Source: a virus. From it: 21,936 nucleotides of DNA. How positions within the stretch are numbered: position 1 is the stretch's first letter; the number at the start of each line of letters is the position of its first letter. The notes beneath the pieces were generated by a model that worked only from the letters and a program-made list of their open reading frames with translations, did no database searches and was not told the DNA's origin. The stretch spans positions 3,607 through 25,542 of the IMG/VR virus record IMGVR_UViG_3300030060_004410; one strand, given 5' to 3'. Below are positions 1-8,864 of this stretch, piece by piece. Both the position numbers and the translations under genes were made by a program.

Positions 1-1682
1 ACAGCTTTTGTTGATGCTGTGCCTAGACCAGAAATTTTTGTATTAGCAATAGTACCTATACCTAAAGTAATATTGCCAGAAGTTGTTATTGGTGATCCTG
101 AAATAGTAAATTCTGATCCTGCTTGTGCAATACCAACTTGTGTTACAGTACCACCTGACGATGGAGTAACCTGAGTAAAGGTTATTGCAGCAACTCCAAT
201 TGTTCCTGAATCAGTAGTACAAAGATGAAAAGAGTCTGCGTTTACACTTCCTTCTTTTACAATAATCATCTGACCTGCAAGTTCGTCAACTGTATCAAAG
301 TCTGGATCACGACTTGCTGTGCCACTTGCTACAACTTTATAAATACCATTTTGTGTATTATCTGATTGGCTCTTAATTAAAACTTTATCATCTGTTGCTA
401 AAGTTACTCCGTCTAAAGTATCACCATTTTGTAAATCAGAAGATAAAGAAATATTACCTGTTGATGCAGCTCTTACTATAATTCTTGTTTTTAATCCTGT
501 TACAAGATTATCAACATAACTTTTAATTGCTACATCACTATTATTACTTGGTGATCCAAGACCTGTTATTGATCCACCAGTAATTGCAACATTACTAGAT
601 GCCTGTGTTGATATTGTGCCAAGACCTAAGTTTGTTCTTGATGTACCTGCGTTTGCAACATCACTTAAATTATCTGATGCAGTAAGTTTTGTGTCAATCT
701 GTGTTTGTGCATTGGAAGATAAAGTATTTATAAATTGAAATTCAGAATTTGTTACACTTCCATCTGCAATCTTTGTAGCATCTATTCCTGTTGCTAATTG
801 AGAATTCGATATTGTTCCTGTTAATGATGATGTTGGATAGTTTGTTGCATCGGATAAATTAAATGCAGGAGTAGTGTCTGAGCCACCAAGAGCTAGACTT
901 ACACCACCATAATTTACTGTTGAGTTTACGAGTTCGGCATTTTCAACTCCGCCATTTTTAATTGTTACTGCACCAGAAGATACAGAAAAATTATCAGAGC
1001 TAAAACTAGCGATACCTTTATTACTTGTAGTAGCATCTTCACCTGCTATTGTTAAAGTTTGACCTGAAGCTGTGGTATCTATACCTTCACCACCTGCTAT
1101 CGTAAAAGTTTGTGAGTCTAAATCTACTGCACTTGTTCCTGTATCACCTGAGAAATCAAGGTCTTGTCCAGTTACTAAATTTTCAACAAAATTTTTTACG
1201 GAGCTTTGCGATGGAGGTAATACTGTGCTTGTACCTAAACTGTTGTCATCAATTACTGGTATTGCAGGATTAGTAAATGGAGAGCCAACAAAGACATCAA
1301 CATTTGTATCTGATGCGCTTATTGTACCACTATCAAAAGTAAAATTAATAGTTGTGTTTGTAGAAAAAGAAGAAGAAGCAATCTTACCATAAATTGTTCC
1401 AGTATTACTTCCAACAATTTTTATTCGTCTGTCTGCATGATAATCGGCTGTAACATTTGTCGATGCAACAGTAACCGAAGTTGCTGAAGCTCTTGCAAAA
1501 GTACACGCACCATCACGATCACCAACAATAAACCATTCTTTGTCATTTAAAAAAGAACGAATATCACTTAATTGGTTACGCATTGCATTGTTGACATTAG
1601 ATGGTGGCATCCCTTCTGCAATGCTAATGCTATTAATTGTTGTATTGTTAGCTGCTGTTGTTGAATAATTGCTTACTGTCAT
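1..1682 (-). CDS. Tail fibre / receptor-binding protein, N-terminal part (3' end outside window)
   Basis: This frame stays open from an ATG at 1682 to the left edge and gives about 560 residues with no stop, so the C-terminus is missing. The start overlaps the upstream stop as ATGA and has an AGAGGA ribosome site. The protein is rich in Thr, Ser, Gly and Asn. It carries stretches typical of phage tail fibres: FVENLVTGQDLDFSGD near residue 165, a TSRTNLGLGTISTQ segment near 350 followed by NVAITGGSITGL, YVDNLVTGLKTR near 390, and around 420-500 the collar-like domain with DGVTLATDDKVLIKSQ, NGIYKV and a late TFTQV strand. These are beta-rich trimer-forming repeats in known fibres. Its place at the distal end of the structural operon fits an adhesin that contacts the host surface. 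The receptor cannot be read from the sequence; specificity would lie in the missing C-terminus. Confidence 0.82.
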   Translation of the reverse strand, partial: MTVSNYSTTAANNTTINSISIAEGMPPSNVNNAMRNQLSDIRSFLNDKEWFIVGDRDGACTFARASATSVTVASTNVTADYHADRRIKIVGSNTGTIYGKIASSSFSTNTTINFTFDSGTISASDTNVDVFVGSPFTNPAIPVIDDNSLGTSTVLPPSQSSVKNFVENLVTGQDLDFSGDTGTSAVDLDSQTFTIAGGEGIDTTASGQTLTIAGEDATTSNKGIASFSSDNFSVSSGAVTIKNGGVENAELVNSTVNYGGVSLALGGSDTTPAFNLSDATNYPTSSLTGTISNSQLATGIDATKIADGSVTNSEFQFINTLSSNAQTQIDTKLTASDNLSDVANAGTSRTNLGLGTISTQASSNVAITGGSITGLGSPSNNSDVAIKSYVDNLVTGLKTRIIVRAASTGNISLSSDLQNGDTLDGVTLATDDKVLIKSQSDNTQNGIYKVVASGTASRDPDFDTVDELAGQMIIVKEGSVNADSFHLCTTDSGTIGVAAITFTQVTPSSGGTVTQVGIAQAGSEFTISGSPITTSGNITLGIGTIANTKISGLGTASTKA

Positions 1683-3223
1683 TGTAATAATCCTCTATTT
1701 TCTAATGCTTGATTTTGATTTTGTAATAATCCAAATGGTCTTGCGATTCTTCCTGCGGTTGCTACTCTTGGAATATTTCTTCCTATTAAATTTGATGCTT
1801 GACCAAGTTTAAATGCTGTTTCACCAACAACTCTTGGAGATTGTGCAGCTAGTAATGGAATGCTTGTAAATGGATCAATAACTCCTGTTGCTACTCCACC
1901 TATTGTACCTGTGCCACCAAGTTTTCCTAAACCTTGCGGAGTAAATTGACCAAGACTTTGACCTGCAAGTGCAGGTATAATATTTTTATCCAATCCTGCT
2001 TCATCTAATTTTTTTACAAAATCAAATCGTTGTCCAAAATTTGTGTTAACATTATCACGCATTACTGATTGTAATTTTTTTAATGTCGTACCAGCAGCTC
2101 TTTTATTTCCTAGACTTAATTCTTTAATTAATTTTTGTTCAAGACTTACAGCTTCCTCGTATGCTTTCATTACATTTTTATAATCAGGTACAGCTTTTAC
2201 GATTGCATCTTTAACAACATTTCGTATTTGGGTTACAATTACTCCTGCATCACCAACTTTTAATCCAGTTGGATATTCGGCATCAATTTTCTTTTTAAGC
2301 ATATCAATACCTTTTGCATTGTGTAATGATTTATTTGCTTTCCATCTTTCAACAATTTTTTTAATTGCTTTTACTTTGTTGATTGCGTTTTCTGATAGTG
2401 TAAATTCACCTTTATATTTTTTTGTATCTATTAAATCATCAATCGCTTTTTCTACATTTGCAAAATCTATTGCTTCATCTCCAAGTTTTAATTCATCAAT
2501 ACCTTTAAGATAATCTTTTTTAGATTTTTGCTGTAATGCTTTCATACTTGCAAAAGCATCACCGATAACTGTGTCAGAAGGAACTTTACCTCTCATGTTA
2601 TCTAAAAATGTATCAGCTCTTGCGCCACCTTCTGCTCCTGATTGGAATGCTTCTGATACTGCACGACCACCTGCACCAGTTGTCATTCCTAATACTTGTG
2701 AAACAGGTTTTGATACAATAGGTGAAGCTGCGGCTACACCTTTAGCTGCAACATTTATTGGATCGACAACCTTGCCAACTGTTGATGCAACTTTGCCAAC
2801 TGTACCTGCTGCTGCTGGTAACTTAGCTGCTAGTGTACCACCACCAGTTAAAACAACTGATAGATCACTTAATAAACCAACTGGATCAGTAGCAAGAGTT
2901 TGTTTTATATTTTCTAAACTTCCGTATCGTTGTTTATAAAAATCTCCAACAGCTCTTGCCAATGCTTCGTTTTCTTGTTCACCTTCTGTAAATAATTGTA
3001 CTGTACCAGAAACAAGCTGACCAATAGTCTTTGCTGTTTTGATTGGACTTAAAAAAGGAGTAATAATATCACTTGCAAATTGTTTTGCACTTGAAGGTAT
3101 GTTTGTTAATGCCTGAACAAATGTATTTCTGTCAGGATTAAATTCATTCAAATATTTTTGTGCAGATTGCGATTGGTTATCTGCTGCCAATAAATCATCT
3201 ACTGATATACTTCTAGTTGCCAT
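1679..3223 (-). CDS. Putative internal virion / DNA ejection protein (514 aa)
   Basis: I do not recognise a named family with certainty. The 514-residue protein starts at an ATG preceded by AGGAAG and overlaps the stop of the upstream gene by 11 bases. Residues about 105-195 and 415-500 are rich in Ala, Gly and Val and could form amphipathic or membrane-inserting helices. The middle (about 220-400) is charged and helical, with many Lys, Asp and Glu, suggesting coiled coils. No enzyme motif is visible. This layout and its position between two similar long proteins and the tail fibre resemble the internal core or ejection proteins of short-tailed phages, which enter the host envelope with the DNA. 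A large unnamed tail protein is the main alternative. Confidence 0.5.
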   Translation of the reverse strand: MATRSISVDDLLAADNQSQSAQKYLNEFNPDRNTFVQALTNIPSSAKQFASDIITPFLSPIKTAKTIGQLVSGTVQLFTEGEQENEALARAVGDFYKQRYGSLENIKQTLATDPVGLLSDLSVVLTGGGTLAAKLPAAAGTVGKVASTVGKVVDPINVAAKGVAAASPIVSKPVSQVLGMTTGAGGRAVSEAFQSGAEGGARADTFLDNMRGKVPSDTVIGDAFASMKALQQKSKKDYLKGIDELKLGDEAIDFANVEKAIDDLIDTKKYKGEFTLSENAINKVKAIKKIVERWKANKSLHNAKGIDMLKKKIDAEYPTGLKVGDAGVIVTQIRNVVKDAIVKAVPDYKNVMKAYEEAVSLEQKLIKELSLGNKRAAGTTLKKLQSVMRDNVNTNFGQRFDFVKKLDEAGLDKNIIPALAGQSLGQFTPQGLGKLGGTGTIGGVATGVIDPFTSIPLLAAQSPRVVGETAFKLGQASNLIGRNIPRVATAGRIARPFGLLQNQNQALENRGLLQ

Positions 3224-4883
3224 CTTTACTTCCTAAATCTAAACCGATTGCTTCGGCATTATTAATGATAAATAATTTTTCTTCTTTTGGAGCTGACGCA
3301 AAGTAACTTACTAAAGCATCATCATCTAAACTTTCATAATCAGAAACATCATAAATGTCATTGAGTACACTTTGTGATGCGTTATTTTTTTCTTCTGGTG
3401 AAGCATTTGCTTTATCAAAACCAAAAGATGTTTGACCAGTAAAACCTTCCATGTTGCCATCGTTTGCGTAAAAATAATCAGCAGCATTTTGTTTTGCTTG
3501 TGCCATATTTAATAATTTTTCTTTAAGTCTTTGTAATCTTTTAATGTTCACACTTTCATCAAGTTTATTGTTAAAAGATGCTTCTACTAATTTACGACCT
3601 TCGTTTTCTGTAAATTGCGCACCCAATGTTGCTCGTAAAGATTGAAAGACAATACTATTAATATCATCTTGAACTCCAACAGCTTCAGGATTAATAAATA
3701 CTGATAATAACGGAGGAATATTTCCAACAACACTCCCTGTAATATTATCTTGTTCTTCTAAAATTTTTATTACATCGTCTAATTTATCAACATTTTCTTT
3801 CACTTGTGCAAAACCACCAGATATTGTCCACTCATTTACTGTTTTTGCAGCAGCTTGATTTAATGCAGTAAATCCTTTAGATTGATTACCTGCCATGTTA
3901 AAGACATTACCACTTGCAGATATAATTGGTTTTATTTCACCAGTAACAGTATTTCTGTTTGCAGGAACTTTTCTTGTTCCACCTTTTCCATCTGGTACTT
4001 CAATCATTACTTGTTCAAATTTACCAACCTGACTTTCAGCAAGTTTTAATTTATCTTTTGCTAATTGATTTGCTAAATCTTGTTGAACTGCTTTATTGCT
4101 TTCCTCAAAAGCTAATCCAAGTGCTTGACCAAATCCAACAGGAGTTGTTGAATATCCACTTGCTTTTAACAAGCCAGTTATAAATCCTTGACCTGCTGGT
4201 GATTGTGAAAAATCTATTAAACCTTTTCCAATTTGACTTGCTTTATCTTTTATTGTTTTTGTTTCTTGTGGTGTTTGTTGTCCGACTTGATTTATTAATC
4301 CTGAAGCTTTTAAATATTCTTCTTCTGTATTAAGTGATGGAATATTAGATGTTTTAGTTTTTTGACCTTGTTGATTCATCATGCCTGAAGCTTTTAAGTA
4401 TTCTTCTTCTGTATTAAATTGAGGTATCTTTGATGTATCTACTGGTGGATTTTGAGTTTCCAATTCTTCAGGATAATCAAATACTACCTGACCATTTACA
4501 ATTTTTGCATACTGTCTTAAATTTTCAGGTATTTTTTCTAATGCAATATTTGGATCGGTTAAGTTATTTCTTAAGTAGGGGTTGTTAATGTTTTGATCAA
4601 CAAACGCACCACTTGATCTAGTTGGTGTATTTCTATTTAATAAACCTTGATTCATTGCGTTATTAAAGGCAACTACACTAGGAGGATTTGCTGCAACTCT
4701 TTTATCTGTGCTTAAACCATAAACATTATCAAGTAATGATCTTCCACCAATAGGAACACTTGCATTTTTTGGTAATGGTATTCTTTGATTTGTAAAACCC
4801 ATAAACGGAGCTGTAAAAGTACCTTTACTTGGATTAATAGAATATCCTGCGAAGCCACTTGGATTTTGAATAATTTGTACCAT
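3213..4883 (-). CDS. Putative internal virion / ejection protein with internal 28-residue duplication
   Basis: This is a 556-residue Gln/Asn-rich protein without a family I can name. Its ATG overlaps the preceding stop as TAATG and has a strong GGAGGA ribosome site. The N-terminal third is rich in Pro, Asn and Gln and likely unstructured. It contains two copies of IP.(F/L)NTEEEYLKASG, with a 28-residue period, around residues 165-210. The C-terminal half has helical stretches (for example VDKLDDVIKILEE and NIKRLQRLKEKLLNMAQAKQNAADYF) and an acidic end. The LKEKLLNMAQAKQNAADYF type of helix is common in phage ejection proteins that coat or sheathe the DNA channel. The role is inferred from position between two other candidate ejection proteins; no catalytic motif is seen. 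Confidence 0.5.
   Translation of the reverse strand: MVQIIQNPSGFAGYSINPSKGTFTAPFMGFTNQRIPLPKNASVPIGGRSLLDNVYGLSTDKRVAANPPSVVAFNNAMNQGLLNRNTPTRSSGAFVDQNINNPYLRNNLTDPNIALEKIPENLRQYAKIVNGQVVFDYPEELETQNPPVDTSKIPQFNTEEEYLKASGMMNQQGQKTKTSNIPSLNTEEEYLKASGLINQVGQQTPQETKTIKDKASQIGKGLIDFSQSPAGQGFITGLLKASGYSTTPVGFGQALGLAFEESNKAVQQDLANQLAKDKLKLAESQVGKFEQVMIEVPDGKGGTRKVPANRNTVTGEIKPIISASGNVFNMAGNQSKGFTALNQAAAKTVNEWTISGGFAQVKENVDKLDDVIKILEEQDNITGSVVGNIPPLLSVFINPEAVGVQDDINSIVFQSLRATLGAQFTENEGRKLVEASFNNKLDESVNIKRLQRLKEKLLNMAQAKQNAADYFYANDGNMEGFTGQTSFGFDKANASPEEKNNASQSVLNDIYDVSDYESLDDDALVSYFASAPKEEKLFIINNAEAIGLDLGSKDGN
4301..4424 (-). repeat. In-frame tandem duplication, 84-base period
   Basis: The stretch starting ctgaagcttttaaatattct at 4301 recurs as ctgaagcttttaagtattct at 4385. 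The spacing is 84 bases, exactly 28 codons. Both copies encode NTEEEYLKASG followed (reading leftward) by M/L, M/I, N and Q. The copies differ at synonymous and a few non-synonymous sites, so the duplication is not brand new and appears to be kept as protein. Confidence 0.85.
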
Positions 4884-5701
4884 TAGAAAAATCCTCCAAG
4901 TAATCCACCACCGATAGCACCAGCCATCGGACTAAAACCAGATATTTGACCACCAAGATTTGCACCTGCTAATGCGCCACCAAGTAATCCTGCACCTGTG
5001 TTTCTAAATACAGGTTGTGTTGATACAGTTGTTGTTGGAACATTTGCACCAAGAGTACCAAGATATTCTCTTAATTTTAAGAATGGTCTTTGTTGTTCAA
5101 AATCAAATCTAGCAATAGCATCTTGAAGTTTAGCCATTTCTAGTCCTTCTCTTGCTTGTCCAATTTGTCCAAGTTGTGCTATGTCTGAATAATCCTCTCT
5201 TGCAAGTTGTGGAGCAAGTTGTGTAGCATCAAACTGTCTTTGTCTTTCTGCTGCAAAGTTATCAGCAAATAATCTATTCTGTGAATCTGCTAATTGTTTT
5301 GCAAGTATTTCTTGATTAGCTCCTGATCCTAAACGACCAGCTCTTGAAAACTGTGATTGCACTTGGCTTGTAACATTATCTGCTACTTGCTGTGCAACAT
5401 TTTGTAAAAATGGATTGGAAGTAGGGGATAGATAATCGCCTTGTAATATTTTATTTACTTCACCTTGTGCCGAGCCAAGAAGGGGGTTTCCTTGTAATGC
5501 TCGTGCTTGTCCTAATTGTAATGCTGCTTCTGTTTGCGGAGCAAAACCTGTGTAAGTTGCTTCAGGAAAATATTGTGGAGTTTGCGACTCAAATAAATCC
5601 TGACCATAATCTATTGCTTGTTGATAATATGGTCTTATAAATTCACTTGGCTCTGCCGAAGTTGTTGTTGTTACATTTGTTGGGTTACTACCTTTACTCA
5701 T
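4883..5701 (-). CDS. Putative ejection / internal virion protein (272 aa)
   Basis: The protein matches, from memory, a widespread podovirus protein whose members share PEATYTGFAPQTEAAL-like, GNPLLGSAQ and GRLGSGANQEILAKQL segments, followed by FADNFAAERQRQ and a FDFEQQRPFLKLREYLGTLG helix. These are often annotated as internal virion or DNA transfer proteins. The body (about 60-225) is Gln/Ala-rich and helical, with a regular spacing that suggests long coiled coils. The last 45 residues are Gly-rich and hydrophobic (GAGLLGGALAG, GAIGGGLLGGFF) and could insert into a membrane, fitting a protein that enters the host envelope. The start is the ATG of an ATGA overlap with the upstream gene. The exact virion role is inferred. 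Confidence 0.6.
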   Translation of the reverse strand: MSKGSNPTNVTTTTSAEPSEFIRPYYQQAIDYGQDLFESQTPQYFPEATYTGFAPQTEAALQLGQARALQGNPLLGSAQGEVNKILQGDYLSPTSNPFLQNVAQQVADNVTSQVQSQFSRAGRLGSGANQEILAKQLADSQNRLFADNFAAERQRQFDATQLAPQLAREDYSDIAQLGQIGQAREGLEMAKLQDAIARFDFEQQRPFLKLREYLGTLGANVPTTTVSTQPVFRNTGAGLLGGALAGANLGGQISGFSPMAGAIGGGLLGGFF

Positions 5702-6087
5702 AAATCTTTCCTAATAATAAAAACTGGTTGATTATAACCATGTAGTTTTCTGATCCATCCTTTGCGACCTGCCACTTCAATAGCATCACAGCCATTGCGT
5801 TTTGCAAAATCTTCTATTTTCGTTTGTATGTCGGTCAACCAATGACCTAGATTTTTTCCTCCTGCGAGAAAGTATCGTAATATTTTTTTTTGTGGATACT
5901 CAGCCATTTCTGTAATGACCGCACATTCCACACCGCCTTGCCAACTTATCCAAAGTTGAAAGAAATCTTTTTGTATTCCTTTGTATATATCATCAAGATT
6001 GTAAGTATCATCCAAAGCTTTTTCTAAAAATGGTTTACAATCTTTCCAAACAAAATCTATGTCTTGCTTTGGTACTTTAACAATCAT
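5698..6087 (-). CDS. GNAT-like conserved phage protein (129 aa)
   Basis: A compact 129-residue protein with the features of a conserved phage family found beside tail and internal virion genes: an N-terminal VPKQDIDFVW segment, QLWISWQ, AVITEMAEYPQKK, a YFLAGG turn and C-terminal GRKGWIRKLHGY (about residues 107-118). The strand-helix-strand order and the closing GW.R.L.GY segment resemble a small GNAT acyltransferase fold. A classical Q/RxxGxG/A acetyl-CoA loop is not evident, so activity is doubtful. In T7 a protein of similar size and fold sits at the comparable place (internal virion protein gp13), which is a possible analogue. It is joined to both neighbours by ATGA overlaps. Confidence 0.55.
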   Translation of the reverse strand: MIVKVPKQDIDFVWKDCKPFLEKALDDTYNLDDIYKGIQKDFFQLWISWQGGVECAVITEMAEYPQKKILRYFLAGGKNLGHWLTDIQTKIEDFAKRNGCDAIEVAGRKGWIRKLHGYNQPVFIIRKDL

Positions 6088-6410
6088 CCAATAATAATGT
6101 ACGCAAAGTTTTGATCATTATTACTTGAACTTGCGTGTGTTAATGTAGCTGATCCACTTGCTCTTGCAGAAACAAATAAATCATTTTCTGCTGTCTTGCC
6201 ATTTGCTGTGATTGGCATAAAGACAATAACACTATCACCACCAATCCTTGCATCTGTTAAGGTTGTTGATGTTGCACTAGCAGTTAGTGTAATTGTTCCT
6301 GTACTGTTTAGTTTGCCATCCATTACATTATTTAATGTTGAACTGACTAATCGTAAATGCTGCGAGTTGTCTGGCATTGACAATGGCACATTTAAAAACT
6401 GATTGGACAT
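6084..6410 (-). CDS. Small beta-rich virion protein (108 aa)
   Basis: The 108-residue protein is dominated by Thr, Ser, Ala and Val in an alternating pattern (ITLTASATSTTLTDARIG, SVIVFMPITANG, LFVSARASGSATLTH, FAYIIIG). This predicts a beta-sandwich or beta-helix-like fold. Similar short proteins with DARIG, VI.FMP.TA and a final aromatic-Y..(L/I)G strand occur in the tail modules of many short-tailed phages; I know no settled function. A minor structural or decoration protein is the likeliest reading. The start codon overlaps the upstream stop as TAATG, and the stop overlaps the next start as ATGA, placing it firmly in the virion operon. Confidence 0.55.
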   Translation of the reverse strand: MSNQFLNVPLSMPDNSQHLRLVSSTLNNVMDGKLNSTGTITLTASATSTTLTDARIGGDSVIVFMPITANGKTAENDLFVSARASGSATLTHASSSNNDQNFAYIIIG

Positions 6411-7897
6411 TATCTTTTACCTTCAGGTCTAGCTTCTATGTCAACTCCGAGCATATTCGTAAAATTACCATTCACACTTACACGAAGTCTGTGGTAACGA
6501 TCTGTTGTTCGCAATGGACAATTACCAGAATCATTTTGTGTAATTGCTGTTCCTGTACTAACAGCATTTGCTTGTGATGGTCGATGGATTGGAGTTACAG
6601 TTATTGTTGTATCTTCTCCATTTGCATCAACTATTGGTATTGCATTTATTAATGTACTTCTTCTTCCGTCAACACCTTCAAATTCTGTTGTATCAACTGT
6701 TGCTGATAAAGAAGCTCCTAAAAATTTACCAAATTTTTTTTCTGAATTAAAACCTGCAAGACCAATAACTCCTTCATCATAAAAGAATGAGTCTAATGAT
6801 CGTGGTAATCCGTCTAATGTTCCAAGAACATCTAAACTTTCTAATGTGTTAAATGCTTCTTGTGATGCACTTTGCACAAATGTTAAATCCTGACCTGATC
6901 CTGTTGACCATCTATCAGTAGAATAATTATAAATTAATAACTTATTATTAATAAAATCTGTTCCAGTTGCACCATCACCACGATATGACCAAACAACAAT
7001 ACTATTGTTCGGATCAATCGCACTTGTAATTCCTTCAAGATTAGAAGTAATGTCGTTGAAAAAAAATTCGTCAACTTTACCATTACCAATCGGTGTAAGC
7101 TGCTGACCTCCTGTTAGTTTATAAAATCCATCTTGTGCTAAAAAGAATATTTGATTACCAAAAGATGAAACAGATCGTGGAGCAAAAGCACCAATGTTAT
7201 CTGCAATCTTATTGAAAGTAAAAATTAATGGTGTACCAACATAGTCAGCTCTATAAATAGCTCTTTCCATGAAGATAATACCAAAACTTTCTCCACCAAC
7301 CATTGCTTGAACTGATCCATGCGTTCCAACAATATCTTGAAAACCAGATTGTGTTGCTTGGCTAGGAGTCCAAGTTGAACTATCATTAAGTCCAGACCAC
7401 TTTACTCTTTGATTGTAAACTGTGCTTGATTCAGTTGTGTAACCTGCAAAAACAAAATCTCTTATTACCGCAAGATACTTTGCTTTAATTGTAACACGAT
7501 CTGAAAAAGCTGTATCTGTTCCTTCTTCAAACTTTTGAATATTGTCTGCACCATTTGTTGCAATAATGTTTGCACCAAATTGTGTAAAGCTCCAAAAATC
7601 TCTACTACCAGCAGTTATTGATCCGTTATATCCACCTGCTTTACTTTTATCTTGAAAGACTAAGTTACTATCCATTTGATATAATTTACCATTATCACCT
7701 GCATAGTTTGTTGTGCCTGAAGCAGAAAAACTTGTAAATAATCCAACTGGTGTTCCAGTTAATCCTGTTCCACTTAGAGCAGTAAAACTTGGAATGCTTT
7801 TGTACCCTTTTGCTAAAGGAATAACATTATCAACTTTTGTTGCGCCACCATTTTTTAATGTTGGTAAATCTGCCAACAGTTGTCCAAACTCAATCAT
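6410..7897 (-). CDS. P22 gp10-like tail hub / packaged-DNA stabilisation protein
   Basis: The length (495 residues) is close to P22 gp10 (about 470). The sequence reads as repeated beta blades: GKLYQM, DFWSFTQFGANIIATNG, DFVFAGY, YNQRVKWSGLNDSSTWTP, SVQAMVGGESFGIIFMERAIYRADY, FFLAQDGFYKLTGGQQLTPIG and NNSIVVWSYRG. The W-S-L-D/S-TW pattern and the 'LAQDGFYK' blade are typical of the beta-propeller hub that follows the gp4 adaptor in P22-like tails. It plugs the portal after packaging and binds the next tail part. The gene lies directly after the adaptor gene with an ATGA overlap, which supports the assignment. A different beta-propeller tail protein of the same module is the alternative. Confidence 0.65.
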   Translation of the reverse strand: MIEFGQLLADLPTLKNGGATKVDNVIPLAKGYKSIPSFTALSGTGLTGTPVGLFTSFSASGTTNYAGDNGKLYQMDSNLVFQDKSKAGGYNGSITAGSRDFWSFTQFGANIIATNGADNIQKFEEGTDTAFSDRVTIKAKYLAVIRDFVFAGYTTESSTVYNQRVKWSGLNDSSTWTPSQATQSGFQDIVGTHGSVQAMVGGESFGIIFMERAIYRADYVGTPLIFTFNKIADNIGAFAPRSVSSFGNQIFFLAQDGFYKLTGGQQLTPIGNGKVDEFFFNDITSNLEGITSAIDPNNSIVVWSYRGDGATGTDFINNKLLIYNYSTDRWSTGSGQDLTFVQSASQEAFNTLESLDVLGTLDGLPRSLDSFFYDEGVIGLAGFNSEKKFGKFLGASLSATVDTTEFEGVDGRRSTLINAIPIVDANGEDTTITVTPIHRPSQANAVSTGTAITQNDSGNCPLRTTDRYHRLRVSVNGNFTNMLGVDIEARPEGKR

Positions 7898-8523
7898 ACA
7901 ACCCTTCTAGCTGACATTTGCAACGGAGCTGCCGATACACGACCTCTCTGTGCTGATTCGTTTGCTGTTCTTACTCCTTCTTTATAAAGCGATGACCACA
8001 CAGCCAATCTTTCATCTTGCATAAGAAATGGCGATGTTTCTGCTAATGATCCATATAAATATAGATCAGGAAACTCTGTTAAGAGATCATTAGTTGTGTT
8101 TGAATCTGACAAAGCAGTTGGTCTTTTAAAAAAACCAAGTTCTAAAACATTTGCGCTATCTGGCTCATGTCCTAAATAAATTTTTTTACCAACAATCGTA
8201 TAGTAAACTGGCATCCCACTTCCTTCACCTGCATTATACACACGAAAAAAATCAGCAGGACTCATGTATTGCAACATTGTGTATGGTGATGTTTGTAACA
8301 TAGCATATCGAAGTTCTAAATATCCTGTTGGTAAATCATAAGATTGTGTACCTGCAACAGTTGTAATAGAAGTATCAACAGTTTCCATTTCTCTTATGCG
8401 TAAATCTCTTGCGTGTCTTGTTTCTGCTAGATCAATAAAAGTATCAATCTGTGCAGTTAAATCATCACGATTTAAGAAACTTGCAATCTCTGTTTTTAAA
8501 TTTGCGTATGTATCTAGTGCCAT
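7894..8523 (-). CDS. Head-tail adaptor (connector) protein, P22 gp4-like
   Basis: The 209-residue protein begins with a helical segment (TYANLKTEIASFLNRDDLTAQIDTFIDLAETR), continues with SYDLPTGYLELRYAML, MSPADFFRVY and YYTIVGKKIYLGHEPD, and ends in a helix-rich part with FPDLYLYGSLAETSPF and DERLAVWSSLYKEGV. This matches the phage adaptor family that sits under the portal in P22-like and related short-tailed phages, where a dodecamer extends the portal channel. Length and order (helices, beta middle, 'P.LYLYG.L' helix) fit the family. It stands immediately upstream of the hub gene and overlaps both neighbours (TAATG upstream, ATGA downstream). Confidence 0.75.
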   Translation of the reverse strand: MALDTYANLKTEIASFLNRDDLTAQIDTFIDLAETRHARDLRIREMETVDTSITTVAGTQSYDLPTGYLELRYAMLQTSPYTMLQYMSPADFFRVYNAGEGSGMPVYYTIVGKKIYLGHEPDSANVLELGFFKRPTALSDSNTTNDLLTEFPDLYLYGSLAETSPFLMQDERLAVWSSLYKEGVRTANESAQRGRVSAAPLQMSARRVV

Positions 8524-8864
8524 TATACTTTCTTCGGATAAATTTTAAACTTTTCATTATCAGGATCATTCAGCCATTTAAAAAATCTTTCACGATCTTG
8601 TAACTGACCACTCATTGTCATAATCCCTTGTTTTGCTAATTGCTGAACAACTATTAAAGGCAATGATGCAACTTTATACATCTTTGCATCTTGCATACCT
8701 TTTACTTTGTATGCACCTGCGTTTCTTTCAATTTTATTTCTTTCTAAAATTCGTGAAACATCTTGATAGTTTTCGATATGATATTTTCCTTCACTACTAT
8801 CAATGTGCATTTTTGTTTTTACTGGTGATTCTTCATTACCAGTAAAATCTATTTTTTTGGTCAT
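8523..8864 (-). CDS. Conserved head-tail module protein of unknown role (113 aa)
   Basis: This 113-residue hydrophilic protein has segments I recall from a conserved small protein in podovirus head-tail modules: a short N-terminal charged stretch, YHIENYQDVSRILERNK, MYKVASLPLIVVQQLAKQG, and a C-terminal RFFKWLNDPDNEKFKIYPKKV. The 'WLNDPDN..F...P' ending is the best family mark. There is no signal peptide, membrane segment or enzyme motif. It overlaps the upstream 78-residue gene by ATGA and the adaptor gene by TAATG. A virion or assembly role is inferred from the location only. Confidence 0.55.
   Translation of the reverse strand: MTKKIDFTGNEESPVKTKMHIDSSEGKYHIENYQDVSRILERNKIERNAGAYKVKGMQDAKMYKVASLPLIVVQQLAKQGIMTMSGQLQDRERFFKWLNDPDNEKFKIYPKKV

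Noticed and set aside
1072-1392. Plus-strand frame of 106 codons
   Set aside because: It lies wholly opposite the tail fibre frame, has low-complexity Val/Ser/Pro content expected from the reverse of Thr/Gly-rich codons, and has no ribosome site.
2571-2939. Plus-strand frame of 122 codons
   Set aside because: It is the shadow of the Ala/Gly-rich part of the 514-residue gene; composition (Ala/Pro/Thr) and lack of context show it is not coding.
5698-6087. Active acetyltransferase
   Set aside because: The fold resembles GNAT, but the acetyl-CoA pyrophosphate loop is not recognisable, so I call it only GNAT-like.
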